Origin: Variovorax terrae
GTDB lineage: Bacteria > Pseudomonadota > Gammaproteobacteria > Burkholderiales > Burkholderiaceae_C
Assembly (NCBI RefSeq): GCF_022809125.1
Contig: NZ_JALGBI010000003.1
Coordinates: 124,001 to 188,000 of the forward strand
Reading direction: 5' to 3'
DNA: 64,000 nt
In this document: positions 44,192 through 52,202 of the stretch, piece by piece
Position numbering within the stretch: position 1 is the first letter of the stretch
Layout of the letters: every line of letters starts with the position of its first letter
Made by a program: the position numbers and the translations under genes
The notes under the pieces: generated by a model
What the model saw: the letters and a program-made list of their open reading frames with translations, nothing else
The model's database searches: none
Told to the model about the DNA's origin: nothing

Positions 44192-45163
44192 ATGAAACCG
44201 ATTGTCTTCATCGACGGCGACCAAGGCACGACCGGCCTGCAGATCCATGAGCGCCTGCGCACGCGCCAGGACCTGGCCCTGCTGACCCTGCCCGAAGCCG
44301 AGCGCAAGGACCTGCGCCGCCGCGCCGAAGCCATCAACGCCTGCGACGTCGCCATCCTGTGCCTGCCCGACGGGCCGGCACGCGAGGCCGCGGCGTCCGT
44401 CACCAACCCGGCCGTGCGCGTCATCGACGCCAGTTCGGCGCACCGCACCGACCCGCAATGGGTCTATGGCTTCCCCGAAATGACCGCGGGCCAGGCCGGC
44501 CGGATCGCCGCGGCACGGCGCGTCAGCAACCCGGGCTGCTACCCGACTGGCGCGGTCGCGCTGCTGCGCCCGCTGGTGGAAGCGGCGCTGCTGCCCGTCG
44601 ACTACCCGGTCACGGTCCATGCGGTGTCGGGCTACTCGGGGCGCGGGCGCGCCGGGGTGGAACAGCACGAAGGCCCCGCCGCCGCCAGCGCCCCGGCCTT
44701 CCAGGTCTACGGCCTGCGCCTGGACCACAAGCACGCACCCGAAATCCAAGCCCACGCCGGCTTGACGGGGCGGCCCTTTTTCGTGCCCGCCTATGGCGCG
44801 TTCCGCCAGGGCATCGTGCTCACGGTTCCGCTGCAGCTGCGCCTGCTGCCGGCCGGGGTGGACGGCACCCGGCTGCATGCCTGCCTGCAGCGGCACTTCG
44901 CGGGGCAGCCGCAGGTCGAGGTCCTGCCGCTGGCCGACGCGCAGGCGCTGGAGCAGCTGGACCCGCAGGCCCTGAACGGCACCAACAGCCTGCGCCTGGC
45001 CGTGTTCGAGAACGCCCGGCATGGCCAGGTGCTGCTGGCGGCGGTGTTCGACAACCTGGGCAAGGGCGCTTCGGGCGCCGCGGTGCAGAACCTGGATCTG
45101 ATGCTGGGCCGGCCCGGGACGGCGACGGCCCCGGCGCGGGCGGCCGAGGCCGTCGCCGCCTAA
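44192..45163 (+). CDS. argC: N-acetyl-gamma-glutamyl-phosphate reductase, type 2
   Basis: A 323-residue type 2 AGPR, which reduces N-acetylglutamyl-phosphate to the semialdehyde in arginine synthesis. The N-terminal [17 protein letters not shown] binds NADP. The catalytic Cys is in [17 protein letters not shown] (about residue 115), and GYSGRGRAG and the HKHAPEIQ segment are family-specific. Type 2 enzymes are shorter than the type 1 form (about 345). It stands alone, away from other arg genes, divergent from a LysR regulator. CAGGAGCC precedes the ATG. Confidence 0.93.
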   Translation: MKPIVFIDGDQGTTGLQIHERLRTRQDLALLTLPEAERKDLRRRAEAINACDVAILCLPDGPAREAAASVTNPAVRVIDASSAHRTDPQWVYGFPEMTAGQAGRIAAARRVSNPGCYPTGAVALLRPLVEAALLPVDYPVTVHAVSGYSGRGRAGVEQHEGPAAASAPAFQVYGLRLDHKHAPEIQAHAGLTGRPFFVPAYGAFRQGIVLTVPLQLRLLPAGVDGTRLHACLQRHFAGQPQVEVLPLADAQALEQLDPQALNGTNSLRLAVFENARHGQVLLAAVFDNLGKGASGAAVQNLDLMLGRPGTATAPARAAEAVAA

Positions 45164-45173
45164 GGGCCGGCGC

Positions 45174-45980
45174 CTACTTGCCCGGCGCGGCCAGGCGCTC
45201 GCTCATCCAGCGCAGCAGGTCCAGCCACATCTGGCGCATCTCGGCGTCCAGCGGCGTGCGCTGCGCGTTGGGCAGCTCGATGGTGACCACCGGCACGCCC
45301 TTGTGCACGCCGCCGTAGTTGCCCAGCGACCCGGGGAAGATGCCGACCTGGTCGAGATACAGCCGGCCGAGCTTGCTCGGCGGCACCGAGGGGCCGTCGA
45401 AGTCGAGCACGCCATAGGGCGCGTGGATGCTCACGATCAGGTGCGGCTTGAAACGCTGCATCTCGTCGTGCAGGAACTGGGTCTCGGGCTCGGACAGCGG
45501 CTTCGGCCCGGGCCAGCGGCGCGGGTCCTTGCCGGTGCGCTTGGCCCAGTAGACCGGCGCGTCGCGCTCCCACTGGGGCGTGGGGAAGTTGCGGTTCAGG
45601 TCCACGCCGCTGGCGTTCATGCGGCGCGGCGGCTGGCCGAACAGGCCGTCGGGGTTGACCGCGGGCACGAAGCGCCAGTGCACCGGCTGCGGCATCTGCA
45701 CGGCCGGGTCTTCGGCCAGCCGGATCCAGTGCAGGGCCACCGAGGCGGAGGACAGCTCGTCGCCATGGATGCCGCCGATCACCAGCACGCGCAGCTTCTC
45801 GCCGTCGGGCCGGATGTCGCGCACGTACAGCGTGCGGCCCTGGACCGAGCGCCCCGCGCTGGGCTCGAGCCGGGCGCCGGCGCACAGGGCGGCACTCACG
45901 TTCGGCAGCCTCTTGACGAAATCGCCGCAAACGCCTGTGCCTTGTGCGATGGCGGCGATTGAAAACAGGGCCGGCAGCAC
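45174..45980 (-). CDS. M14-family zinc carboxypeptidase (MpaA-like)
   Basis: A zinc peptidase of about 268 residues of the M14 family. The zinc ligands are His and Glu in IGGIHGDELSSASVALHW and His in LIVSIHAPYG. The substrate-binding DLNRNFP and catalytic Glu in VVTIELPNAQRTPLD are present. The MpaA branch trims murein tripeptides (gamma-D-Glu-diaminopimelate amidase). A hydrophobic leader LPALFSIAAIAQG suggests export. I give GTG 45980 as start, but the frame is open further upstream across the divergent gene's promoter, and the start is uncertain. Confidence 0.8.
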   Translation of the reverse strand: MLPALFSIAAIAQGTGVCGDFVKRLPNVSAALCAGARLEPSAGRSVQGRTLYVRDIRPDGEKLRVLVIGGIHGDELSSASVALHWIRLAEDPAVQMPQPVHWRFVPAVNPDGLFGQPPRRMNASGVDLNRNFPTPQWERDAPVYWAKRTGKDPRRWPGPKPLSEPETQFLHDEMQRFKPHLIVSIHAPYGVLDFDGPSVPPSKLGRLYLDQVGIFPGSLGNYGGVHKGVPVVTIELPNAQRTPLDAEMRQMWLDLLRWMSERLAAPGK

Positions 45981-46034
45981 ACCGGCCAGCGCCCGCCAGG
46001 GCCACCGGCCGCCGGCCGCCCTACACTGCGCGCC

Positions 46035-46793
46035 ATGTACACGCGCTGCCCCAAGTGCGGCCACCTGCCGCTGCCCGAAGACCAGGCTTTCCCGGCCGCC
46101 TGCCCGGCCTGCGGCGTGATCCTCGCCAAGGTGGGCCAGCCGCTGCCGGCCCGCCGCCGCGAACAGGCGCCGCAGGACGACGCGGACGAGGCCGAGTCCC
46201 TGCGCGGGCAGGCGCGGGCCCTGCTGCTGCACGTGCCCGAGCGGGTGGACGGCCTGGGCTGGTGGCTGCGCGTGGTACTGCTCGCGGGCTTCGCCGTCTG
46301 GGGCGGGGTGCTGATCGGCCTGGACTACCAAGATGGCGAGATCGCGGGCGCGTTCCTGCACATTCCGCTGCTGGTGTTTCATGAAGCGGGGCATGTGATC
46401 TTCAGGCTGCTCGGCGAATGGATGGGGGTGTTGGGCGGCAGCCTGTCGCAGTTGCTCATGCCCCTGATTCTGGCAGGTGCGCTGCTGGTGAAGAAGCAGG
46501 ACCCGTTCGGCGCGGCCATCGGCACCTGGCTGGCCGGCGTGTCGCTGCTGGACCTGGCGCCCTACATGTACGACGCCCTGCACCCGCAGCTGATGCTGCT
46601 GTCCGGCACGACCGGCGAACAGGGCGGCCACGACTGGATCTACCTGTTCTCGTCGCTCGACCTGCTGGCCCGGGCGCAGCGCATCGGCGCGGCCGTGCAC
46701 ACGCTCGGCGCGCTGGTGGTGGCGCTGTCGCTGGTGTGGGGCGCCTGGGTACTGCGGCTGCAGCGCGCGCGGCTGGCCGAGTCCGGGGCCTGA
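46035..46793 (+). CDS. zinc-ribbon multi-pass membrane protein with HEAGH motif
   Basis: A 252-residue protein. Residues 1-35 form a zinc ribbon (TRCPKCGHLPLP...ACPACGVIL, two CxxC pairs). After a charged linker, five or so hydrophobic segments follow. One contains LLVFHEAGHVIFRLLGE (about residues 115-131), an HExxH in a membrane context, as in site-2-protease-like peptidases. A partner LDLAPYMYD (about 180) could give the third ligand, but the NPDG motif of S2P is not seen. Not assigned to a named family. It is divergent from the M14 peptidase gene. Confidence 0.7.
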   Translation: MYTRCPKCGHLPLPEDQAFPAACPACGVILAKVGQPLPARRREQAPQDDADEAESLRGQARALLLHVPERVDGLGWWLRVVLLAGFAVWGGVLIGLDYQDGEIAGAFLHIPLLVFHEAGHVIFRLLGEWMGVLGGSLSQLLMPLILAGALLVKKQDPFGAAIGTWLAGVSLLDLAPYMYDALHPQLMLLSGTTGEQGGHDWIYLFSSLDLLARAQRIGAAVHTLGALVVALSLVWGAWVLRLQRARLAESGA

Positions 46794-46817
46794 CCCCGGA
46801 GGCCCGGCGAGCGCGTC

Positions 46818-48074
46818 TCACTCGTCGCGCTCGCCCGCCTCGTACAGCGTCTCGCGCCCCATGCGGTCGAGGATCAGCTCGGCCGTCCAGGGCAGCATCA
46901 GCGAGCCGCAGCGGCTGTCGCGGTACAGGCGCTCCAGCGGCAAGTGCTTCATCATGCTCTGGCCGCCGCAGGTGCGGATCGCCAGGCGCGCGATGTCGTT
47001 GGCGCCTTCCATCACGCTGTAGTGTGCGGCATAGAGGCGCAGCTTCTCGTCCTTGCCCGGGTTGGGCCGGGCCTCGGCGATGGCGCGGCCAAACAGGCTT
47101 TTCATGGCCTCGAGCTGGATGCGCATCTGCGCCACGGCGATCTGCTTGGTCGGGTACTGGCGGCGCTTGACGGGCGGCTCGCCCGGCACCTCGCCGCGCA
47201 GGTACTGCACCGTGAAGTCGTAAGCCGCGTTGGCGATGCCAAGGTAGGTGGGCGCGAGGGTGAAGAACATCGCGGGCCAGGTCTGCGCACCTTTGAAGTA
47301 GATGCCGCGCGGCATGAGCTGCTCGTCGTCGCTCACGAACACGTCCTTGAACACGAGGTTGCGGCTCACGGTGCCGCGCATGCCCAGCGGGTTCCACTCG
47401 CCGCTGATGGTGAAGCCGGCGCTGGTGGCGGGCACGGCGATGTAGAGCGTGTCGCGCGCGTCAGGGTGCTCGTCGCCCTTGTCCTCGGTGCACAGCACGC
47501 CGTAGTAGTCGGCCGCGCCCGAGAGCGAGGCGAAGATCTTGCGGCCGTTGATGAGCCAGCCGCCGTCCACCTTCTTCGCGGTGGTGCCGAAGGGCGCGCG
47601 GCCCGCGGCGGCGGCGCTGCCCTCGCTGAAAGGCTGGGCGTAGATCGCGCCGTCGTTCACGATGCGCGCGAAGTGCAGCTCGCGCCGCTTCGCGTGCTCG
47701 GCGCGCTGCGCGTCGGTCATGGGGATGCCGTCGGCCAGCACGCCGGTCCACATCGTGGAGCAGATGTGCATGTTCCATGTGAGCGCGGTGGCGCCGCAGA
47801 AGCGGCCGATCTCGGCCGCCACCATCATGTAGGTGGCGAAGTCGGCGCCCAGGCCGCCGTGCGATTCGGGCACGCACAGGCGCAGCAGGCCGGCCTCGCG
47901 CAAGTCGTCGTAGTTGGCGAACGGAAAGCTCGCGCTCTCGTCCCACTGCGCGGCGCGCGGCGCAAACCTGGTGCGGCCCAGCTCGTTCGCCAGCGCTAGC
48001 AGCGAGCGCTGCTTCGGCGTGAACGGCAGGTCGCCCACGGCGGGCGTGAAACTCAGTGCGGGCAAGGCATCCAT
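46818..48074 (-). CDS. acyl-CoA dehydrogenase-fold flavoprotein
   Basis: A 418-residue FAD or FMN enzyme of the acyl-CoA dehydrogenase superfamily. The N-terminal helices contain FPFANYDDLREAGLLRLCVP and ESHGGLGADFATYMMVAAEI. The C-terminal domain contains GANDIARLAIRTCGGQSMMK and LPLERLYRDSRCGSLMLPWT. The superfamily also contains flavin-dependent monooxygenases fed by a separate flavin reductase (HsaA/DszC type). A flavin reductase lies in this same divergent locus, so a ring- or carbon-oxidising monooxygenase is as likely as a CoA-ester dehydrogenase. It is last in the operon starting at 51167, 17 bases after the serine hydrolase gene. Confidence 0.85.
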   Translation of the reverse strand: MDALPALSFTPAVGDLPFTPKQRSLLALANELGRTRFAPRAAQWDESASFPFANYDDLREAGLLRLCVPESHGGLGADFATYMMVAAEIGRFCGATALTWNMHICSTMWTGVLADGIPMTDAQRAEHAKRRELHFARIVNDGAIYAQPFSEGSAAAAGRAPFGTTAKKVDGGWLINGRKIFASLSGAADYYGVLCTEDKGDEHPDARDTLYIAVPATSAGFTISGEWNPLGMRGTVSRNLVFKDVFVSDDEQLMPRGIYFKGAQTWPAMFFTLAPTYLGIANAAYDFTVQYLRGEVPGEPPVKRRQYPTKQIAVAQMRIQLEAMKSLFGRAIAEARPNPGKDEKLRLYAAHYSVMEGANDIARLAIRTCGGQSMMKHLPLERLYRDSRCGSLMLPWTAELILDRMGRETLYEAGERDE

Positions 48075-48091
48075 GGTCGTTCCTCTGAATA

Positions 48092-49327
48092 TCAATCGGT
48101 GCTGCCGCCCAGCGACTGCAGCACGCCGCGCCAGAAGGCGTCGCGCTCCTGGCCGGGCTGCGGGTCCTGCTGGCCGCTGGCGGATTCGTACACCGCCGTC
48201 TGCACCATCACGATGCCGCTGGCAGGCTGCACGAAGACGGCCTGGCCGTGCACGCCCTGGAGGGCGAAGCTGCGCTCGCGCATCGGGAACAGCCAGAACT
48301 GGTAGCCGTAGCCGAAGTACGGCGTGGCGCTGCGCGGCTTGAAAGCCGCGGGCTGGCGCGCCGCGTCGGTGGCGTCGAGCAAATAGTCCAGCGGCACCAC
48401 CTGCTGCTCGCCCACGCGGCCATCGCGCGCCAGCATCAGCCCCAGGCGGCCCCAGTCGCGCAGGCTGGCGTTGAACATGGCGGAGCTGCGCTCCTGGCCT
48501 TCGTGGTTCAGGCCCCAGAAGGCATCGCGCTCGGCGCCCAGCGGCTGCCACAGCCATTCGTGGGTGAGCTCGGCCACGCTGCGCCCGCTGGCGCCGGCCA
48601 GCACCAGGCCCAGCACCTCGGTCTCGGCGCTGGCGTAGACGAACTTGCGGCCGGCCGGGTCGTGCCGCTGCTCGATGGAGCGCAGCACCTCGACCACCGT
48701 CGGGCGGCCGGTGGCGGCGGCGCGCGACAGGCGGGCGATGTCGTCGCGCCCGTCGTAGTGCTCGGTGAAGGTCAGGCCCGAGCTCATGCGCAGCAGCTGG
48801 CGCACGGTGGTGGCGCCATAGGGGCTGCCGGCCAGCGCCTGGGCGTAGGTTTCGGCGGGGTCGTCGAGCGAGGCGATCACGCCCTTGGACACGGCGATGC
48901 CGACCAGCAGCGAGGTCACGCTCTTGGCCATGGAGAACGAGAGAAAGCGCGCGTCGGGCGTGCGGCCGTAGCGATAGCGCTCGGCCACGATCTCGCCGTT
49001 CTTGAGAATCAGCAGGCCAGTGACGCGGTTGCGCTCCAGGTAGTCGTCCAGCGTGTAGCCGAGGTTGCGGTAGCGGTAGTGGATGGCGGCCGGCTGCGCC
49101 GCTGCCGGCAGCGGCGACACGGGGCCGCTGCGCGCCACGGTGCGCGTCGGCAGACCCCGCACCTGGTCCAGCGCCGACCAGGAGCCCACGCGGTAGGGCT
49201 GCGAGTACCAGGTGGCGAGGTTGCCCACGGGGTAGCCCTGGGCCTGACCCAGCAGCGCGGCATCGGGCTCGGCCCGCGCCAGCAGCACACAACCCAGCAG
49301 GCCGAAGGACAGCAACAGGCGTTTCAT
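48092..49327 (-). CDS. class C-type serine hydrolase (beta-lactamase fold)
   Basis: A 411-residue secreted serine hydrolase of the beta-lactamase class C/esterase EstB/6-aminohexanoate-dimer hydrolase group. The signal peptide LLLSFGLLGCVLLARA leads the protein. The nucleophile motif is FLSFSMAKSVTSLLVG (SxxK, about residue 131), the second motif is the YASAETEVLGLVL region, and a C-terminal HGQAVFVQPASG lies near the third motif. It may be an amidase or esterase. In the operon it sits between a NicD-like hydrolase and the ACAD-fold flavoprotein, with gaps of 8 and 17 bases. Confidence 0.85.
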   Translation of the reverse strand: MKRLLLSFGLLGCVLLARAEPDAALLGQAQGYPVGNLATWYSQPYRVGSWSALDQVRGLPTRTVARSGPVSPLPAAAQPAAIHYRYRNLGYTLDDYLERNRVTGLLILKNGEIVAERYRYGRTPDARFLSFSMAKSVTSLLVGIAVSKGVIASLDDPAETYAQALAGSPYGATTVRQLLRMSSGLTFTEHYDGRDDIARLSRAAATGRPTVVEVLRSIEQRHDPAGRKFVYASAETEVLGLVLAGASGRSVAELTHEWLWQPLGAERDAFWGLNHEGQERSSAMFNASLRDWGRLGLMLARDGRVGEQQVVPLDYLLDATDAARQPAAFKPRSATPYFGYGYQFWLFPMRERSFALQGVHGQAVFVQPASGIVMVQTAVYESASGQQDPQPGQERDAFWRGVLQSLGGSTD

Positions 49328-49335
49328 GGATCGGC

Positions 49336-50121
49336 TCAGTGAAGCACGCGCGGCAACGCCAGGAAGTTGAGCACCAGGCCGTCGAAGTCTTCGGGCGCCT
49401 CCAGGTTCTGCAGGTGGCCGATGCCCTTCATCTCGATGTAGCTGCTGCCGGCGATCTGCTCGGCCATCTTCTTCATGACGGCCGGCGGCGCGTTCTTGTC
49501 ATGCTCGCCGGCCACCAGCAACGTGGGCACGTGGATGTTGGGCAGGTTGGCCTTGCGGTCGAAGCTGACCAGCGCCTCCAGCGCGCGGCGGTAGGTGGCC
49601 GGGCTGACCTGCGCCATGCAGTGCGTGGCCAGCTTCACGCCCTCGGGCAACGCGCCGGGGCCGATCATCTGCGGCACCAGCGTTTCGGCCAGCTCGGCCA
49701 TGGTGCGGCCCGCATCCAGCGGCGCGGTGCGCTCGGCGACGAAGCGGCGCTGCCAGTCCCCATCGGGCTTGCCGAAGGCGGGCGAGGTGCCGCAAAGAAT
49801 CAGCTTGTTCACGAGTTCGGGCCGGCGCGCCACCACCTCCTGCGCCACCATGCCGCCCATGCTGTGGCCCAGCAGGATCACGCTGCCGCACTGCAGGCCT
49901 TCGATCAGCGCGATGCAGCTCTGCGCCAGGCCCTTGAAGGTGTAGGGCTCGATCGGCGCGCTGCGGCCGTAGCCTGGCATGTCCCAGGCCACGGCGCGGT
50001 AGCCCGAGCCGGCGAAGGTCTCGACCTGCGGCGCGAAAGCGAGGTTGCCGCCGCCGATGCCGTGCAGCATGAGGATCGTCGGGCCCGCGCCCAGGGTGCT
50101 GAAGGTGGGCATCGTGCTCAT
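49336..50121 (-). CDS. alpha/beta hydrolase, NicD-like (N-formylmaleamate deformylase candidate)
   Basis: A 261-residue alpha/beta hydrolase. The oxyanion HGIGGG (about residue 20), nucleophile ILLGHSMGGMVAQEV (about 93), acid GEHDKNAPP (about 211) and His GIGHLQNLE (about 240) form a complete triad. The sequence also resembles 3-oxoadipate enol-lactonase (PcaD), a close relative. The ATG overlaps the stop of the NicX-like dioxygenase gene by four bases (50118-50121). Direct coupling to a 2,5-dihydroxypyridine dioxygenase is the best argument for a NicD-type deformylase role. Confidence 0.82.
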   Translation of the reverse strand: MSTMPTFSTLGAGPTILMLHGIGGGNLAFAPQVETFAGSGYRAVAWDMPGYGRSAPIEPYTFKGLAQSCIALIEGLQCGSVILLGHSMGGMVAQEVVARRPELVNKLILCGTSPAFGKPDGDWQRRFVAERTAPLDAGRTMAELAETLVPQMIGPGALPEGVKLATHCMAQVSPATYRRALEALVSFDRKANLPNIHVPTLLVAGEHDKNAPPAVMKKMAEQIAGSSYIEMKGIGHLQNLEAPEDFDGLVLNFLALPRVLH

Positions 50122-51167
50122 GCGACTACCCGGCCCTGCTCGACCACGGCCACGCCATCGAGCTGCACCGTGCAGTGGCGCAGCGGCAGGTCGAAATGCC
50201 CCAGCGTGTGGCGCCCGGCCACCTCGTTGGCGCCGGTGCTGTAGAGGAAGTTGCCGGCAAAGGCGCGCAGCTCGGTGCCGTTGAAGTCGCGCTTGTCATA
50301 CAGCGCCATGCTGTCCCAGCGCGCCGCGGCGTTCAGGCCGTAGCCGACGTGGCTGACGGCGTAGGCCTCGCGGTCGCCTTCACGCTCGCTCCAGGCCGCG
50401 ATGTAGCTGCGCATCAGCTCGGCATCGACGCCGGCGCCCTCGATCTTCGTCACGTAGTCGTGCTCGATGGTCAGCGTGACGGGCCGCTCGATGTAGCGCT
50501 TGAATGTGAGGTTGACGTCGCCCTCGGCCAGCACCAGGGTGCCGTTGACGCTGCCGGCCGCGGGGAAGGCCAGCGCCAGCCCGCCGGGCCAGTGCGTCAT
50601 GGTGCCGGGCCGGGTGGTGAAGCCCCAGTTGCCGCCCGCCACCGCGCCCTGCAGCGAGATGGCCAGGTCGGTGCCAGCGGGCGAGGTCACGCGCATGGCC
50701 CGGGCCGCGCGCAGGCGCTTGACGTGGGCCTTGACCAGCGGCTCCAGCTCGTCGCCGGGCAGCAGGCGGGCCAGCGCCTCGGGGTGCTCGTTGCTCACGT
50801 AGACCACTCGGGCGCCACCCTTGAGGATGGCCGGCAGCTCGGGCGCGTGCATCAGGCCTTCCACCGTGCAGTCCACCACCAGCGTGCTGCCGGCCAGCGC
50901 CGAGACCACGGGCGCTATGTTTTGGATAGCACAAGATGACCCAGTGGAGCGGACCACCGGCCGATTTGATTCAAAAACCGTGGGCAACAGCAGCGTGAAG
51001 GCCTGCGCGCCCAGGCGCGCCGCCGCCAGCCGCGCAAGCTGGGGCAGCACCGGGCGGCTCTGGCTTTCGCAGAGAATGGCGACCGTGTCCCCCGGCTGCA
51101 GCGCGCAACGGTGCAGCACGGCCTCGAAGGCATCGATCCAGGCGGGTTCAATGATTTCCTGCAGCAT
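50118..51167 (-). CDS. 2,5-dihydroxypyridine 5,6-dioxygenase-like protein (NicX family)
   Basis: A 349-residue protein of the M29-aminopeptidase-like/NicX family, which opens 2,5-dihydroxypyridine to N-formylmaleamate with Fe(II) and O2. Conserved-looking C-terminal His and Asp ligands occur in YAVSHVGYGLN (about residue 273) and AGRHTLGHFDLPLRH (about 325-338), matching the His/His-x-Asp set reported for NicX. Residues about 64-85 (VFESNRPVVRSTGSSCAIQN) are encoded by an in-frame family 1 repeat and are not expected in the family. Start 51167 is preferred over 51194, which lies inside the operator palindrome. First gene of the minus-strand operon. Confidence 0.8.
   Translation of the reverse strand: MLQEIIEPAWIDAFEAVLHRCALQPGDTVAILCESQSRPVLPQLARLAAARLGAQAFTLLLPTVFESNRPVVRSTGSSCAIQNIAPVVSALAGSTLVVDCTVEGLMHAPELPAILKGGARVVYVSNEHPEALARLLPGDELEPLVKAHVKRLRAARAMRVTSPAGTDLAISLQGAVAGGNWGFTTRPGTMTHWPGGLALAFPAAGSVNGTLVLAEGDVNLTFKRYIERPVTLTIEHDYVTKIEGAGVDAELMRSYIAAWSEREGDREAYAVSHVGYGLNAAARWDSMALYDKRDFNGTELRAFAGNFLYSTGANEVAGRHTLGHFDLPLRHCTVQLDGVAVVEQGRVVA
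50913..50977. repeat. family 1 repeat, copy D, in frame inside the NicX-like gene
   Basis: Head GCTATGTTTTGGATAGC, centre with GTGGAGCGGACCACCGG, tail CGATTTGATTCAAAAACC. It matches copy C in head and tail. Read on the minus strand it codes about 22 residues without a stop. Confidence 0.8.
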
Positions 51168-51189
51168 GGTTTTTCCGTTCAATCCATAA

Positions 51190-51207
51190 TACATGAAATT
51201 TCATGTA
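51190..51207. promoter_or_regulatory. MarR-type operator between divergent operons
   Basis: TACATGAAATTTCATGTA is an 18-bp perfect palindrome in the 50-base spacer between the NicX-like gene and the flavin reductase gene. The MarR gene is the second gene on the plus side, so this is probably its own operator, repressing both directions. Confidence 0.75.
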
Positions 51208-51217
51208 ATTCATCATC

Positions 51218-51727
51218 GTGAACCCTCCCCGCAAGGCGCAGCCTCCGTCATTCTCCGCGCGTGAATTCCGCGCGGCGCTGGGCATGTTCGCCACCGGCGT
51301 GACCATCGTCACCGCGCGCACCGCGCAAGGCGAGCTGGTGGGCCTCACGGCCAACTCGTTCAACTCCGTCTCGCTCGACCCGCCGCTGGTGCTGTGGAGC
51401 CTGGCACGCGCGGCGGGCTCGCTGCCAGCCTTCAGCACCGGCTCGCACTACGCCATCAACATCCTCGCGGCCGACCAGAAGGACCTGGCCGAGCGCTTTG
51501 CGCTCAAGGGCGCCGACCGCTGGGGCGGCGTGGGCTTTGCCGAGGGCGCGGGCGGCGCGCCGCTGCTGGCCGGCGCCGCGGCCAGCTTCGAGTGCTACAA
51601 CCGCAGCCGCTACGAGGAAGGCGACCACGTGATCTTCGTGGGCGAGGTGGAGCGCTGCACGCACCGCGGCGGCGCATCGCCCCTGCTGTTCCACGGCGGG
51701 CGCTTCTTCACCGAGCACGCCCTATGA
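51218..51727 (+). CDS. flavin reductase of a two-component monooxygenase (HpaC-like)
   Basis: A 169-residue flavin reductase with the DIM6/NTAB split-barrel fold, which supplies reduced FMN or FAD to a partner monooxygenase. The family motifs FRAALGMFATGVTIVTART, then LVGLTANSFNSVSLDPPLVL and SHYAINILAADQKDLAERF are clear. The start is GTG at 51218, ten bases after the palindromic operator. It overlaps the MarR gene by four bases (ATGA). The ACAD-fold flavoprotein at 46818 in the divergent operon is its most plausible partner. Confidence 0.9.
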   Translation: MNPPRKAQPPSFSAREFRAALGMFATGVTIVTARTAQGELVGLTANSFNSVSLDPPLVLWSLARAAGSLPAFSTGSHYAINILAADQKDLAERFALKGADRWGGVGFAEGAGGAPLLAGAAASFECYNRSRYEEGDHVIFVGEVERCTHRGGASPLLFHGGRFFTEHAL

Positions 51728-52143
51728 GCGAGCCGCGCTTCGTCGACGGCTACCTCGGCTACCTGCTGGGGCAGGCCAACCACACGCTGTTCAAAGGCTT
51801 CGAGCCCGAGGTGCGCGCCGCCGGCCTGAGCTCGATCGAGTGGCGCGTGCTGGTCACGCTGCACGACGGCGCGCCGCTCACGGTGAGCCAGCTCGCGCAC
51901 GAGGTGCTGAGCAAGCAGCCCACCGTGACCAAGCTGGTGCAGCGCATGGGCGAGCAAGGCTGGGTGGCGCTGCAGGCCGACCCCGCCGACCAGCGCCGCA
52001 CGCTGGTGGCGGCCACCGCGGCAGGCAAGCGGCTGGTGAAGCCGCTGGTCGGCAAGGCCCGACAGCACGAGACCCATGTGCTGCAGGCGCTGGACGCCGG
52101 CGAGCGCGAAGCGCTCAAGCGCCTGCTGGCCCGGCTGGCCTGA
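51724..52143 (+). CDS. MarR-family regulator (NicR-like)
   Basis: A 139-residue winged-helix repressor. The recognition region SQLAHEVLSKQPTVTKLVQR and the wing LQADPADQRRTLVAATAAGK are typical. MarR-type regulators (NicR, PicR) control known pyridine-carboxylate degradation clusters. It overlaps the flavin reductase gene and lies 520 bases from an 18-bp palindrome that is its likely operator. The inducer would probably be a hydroxypyridine intermediate. Confidence 0.9.
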   Translation: MSEPRFVDGYLGYLLGQANHTLFKGFEPEVRAAGLSSIEWRVLVTLHDGAPLTVSQLAHEVLSKQPTVTKLVQRMGEQGWVALQADPADQRRTLVAATAAGKRLVKPLVGKARQHETHVLQALDAGEREALKRLLARLA

Positions 52144-52202
52144 GCGGCCGAGGCCGGGCGCCCCGCTGCACGCGGCGCCGCTCTGCCCTACCATCGGGGC
52201 CC

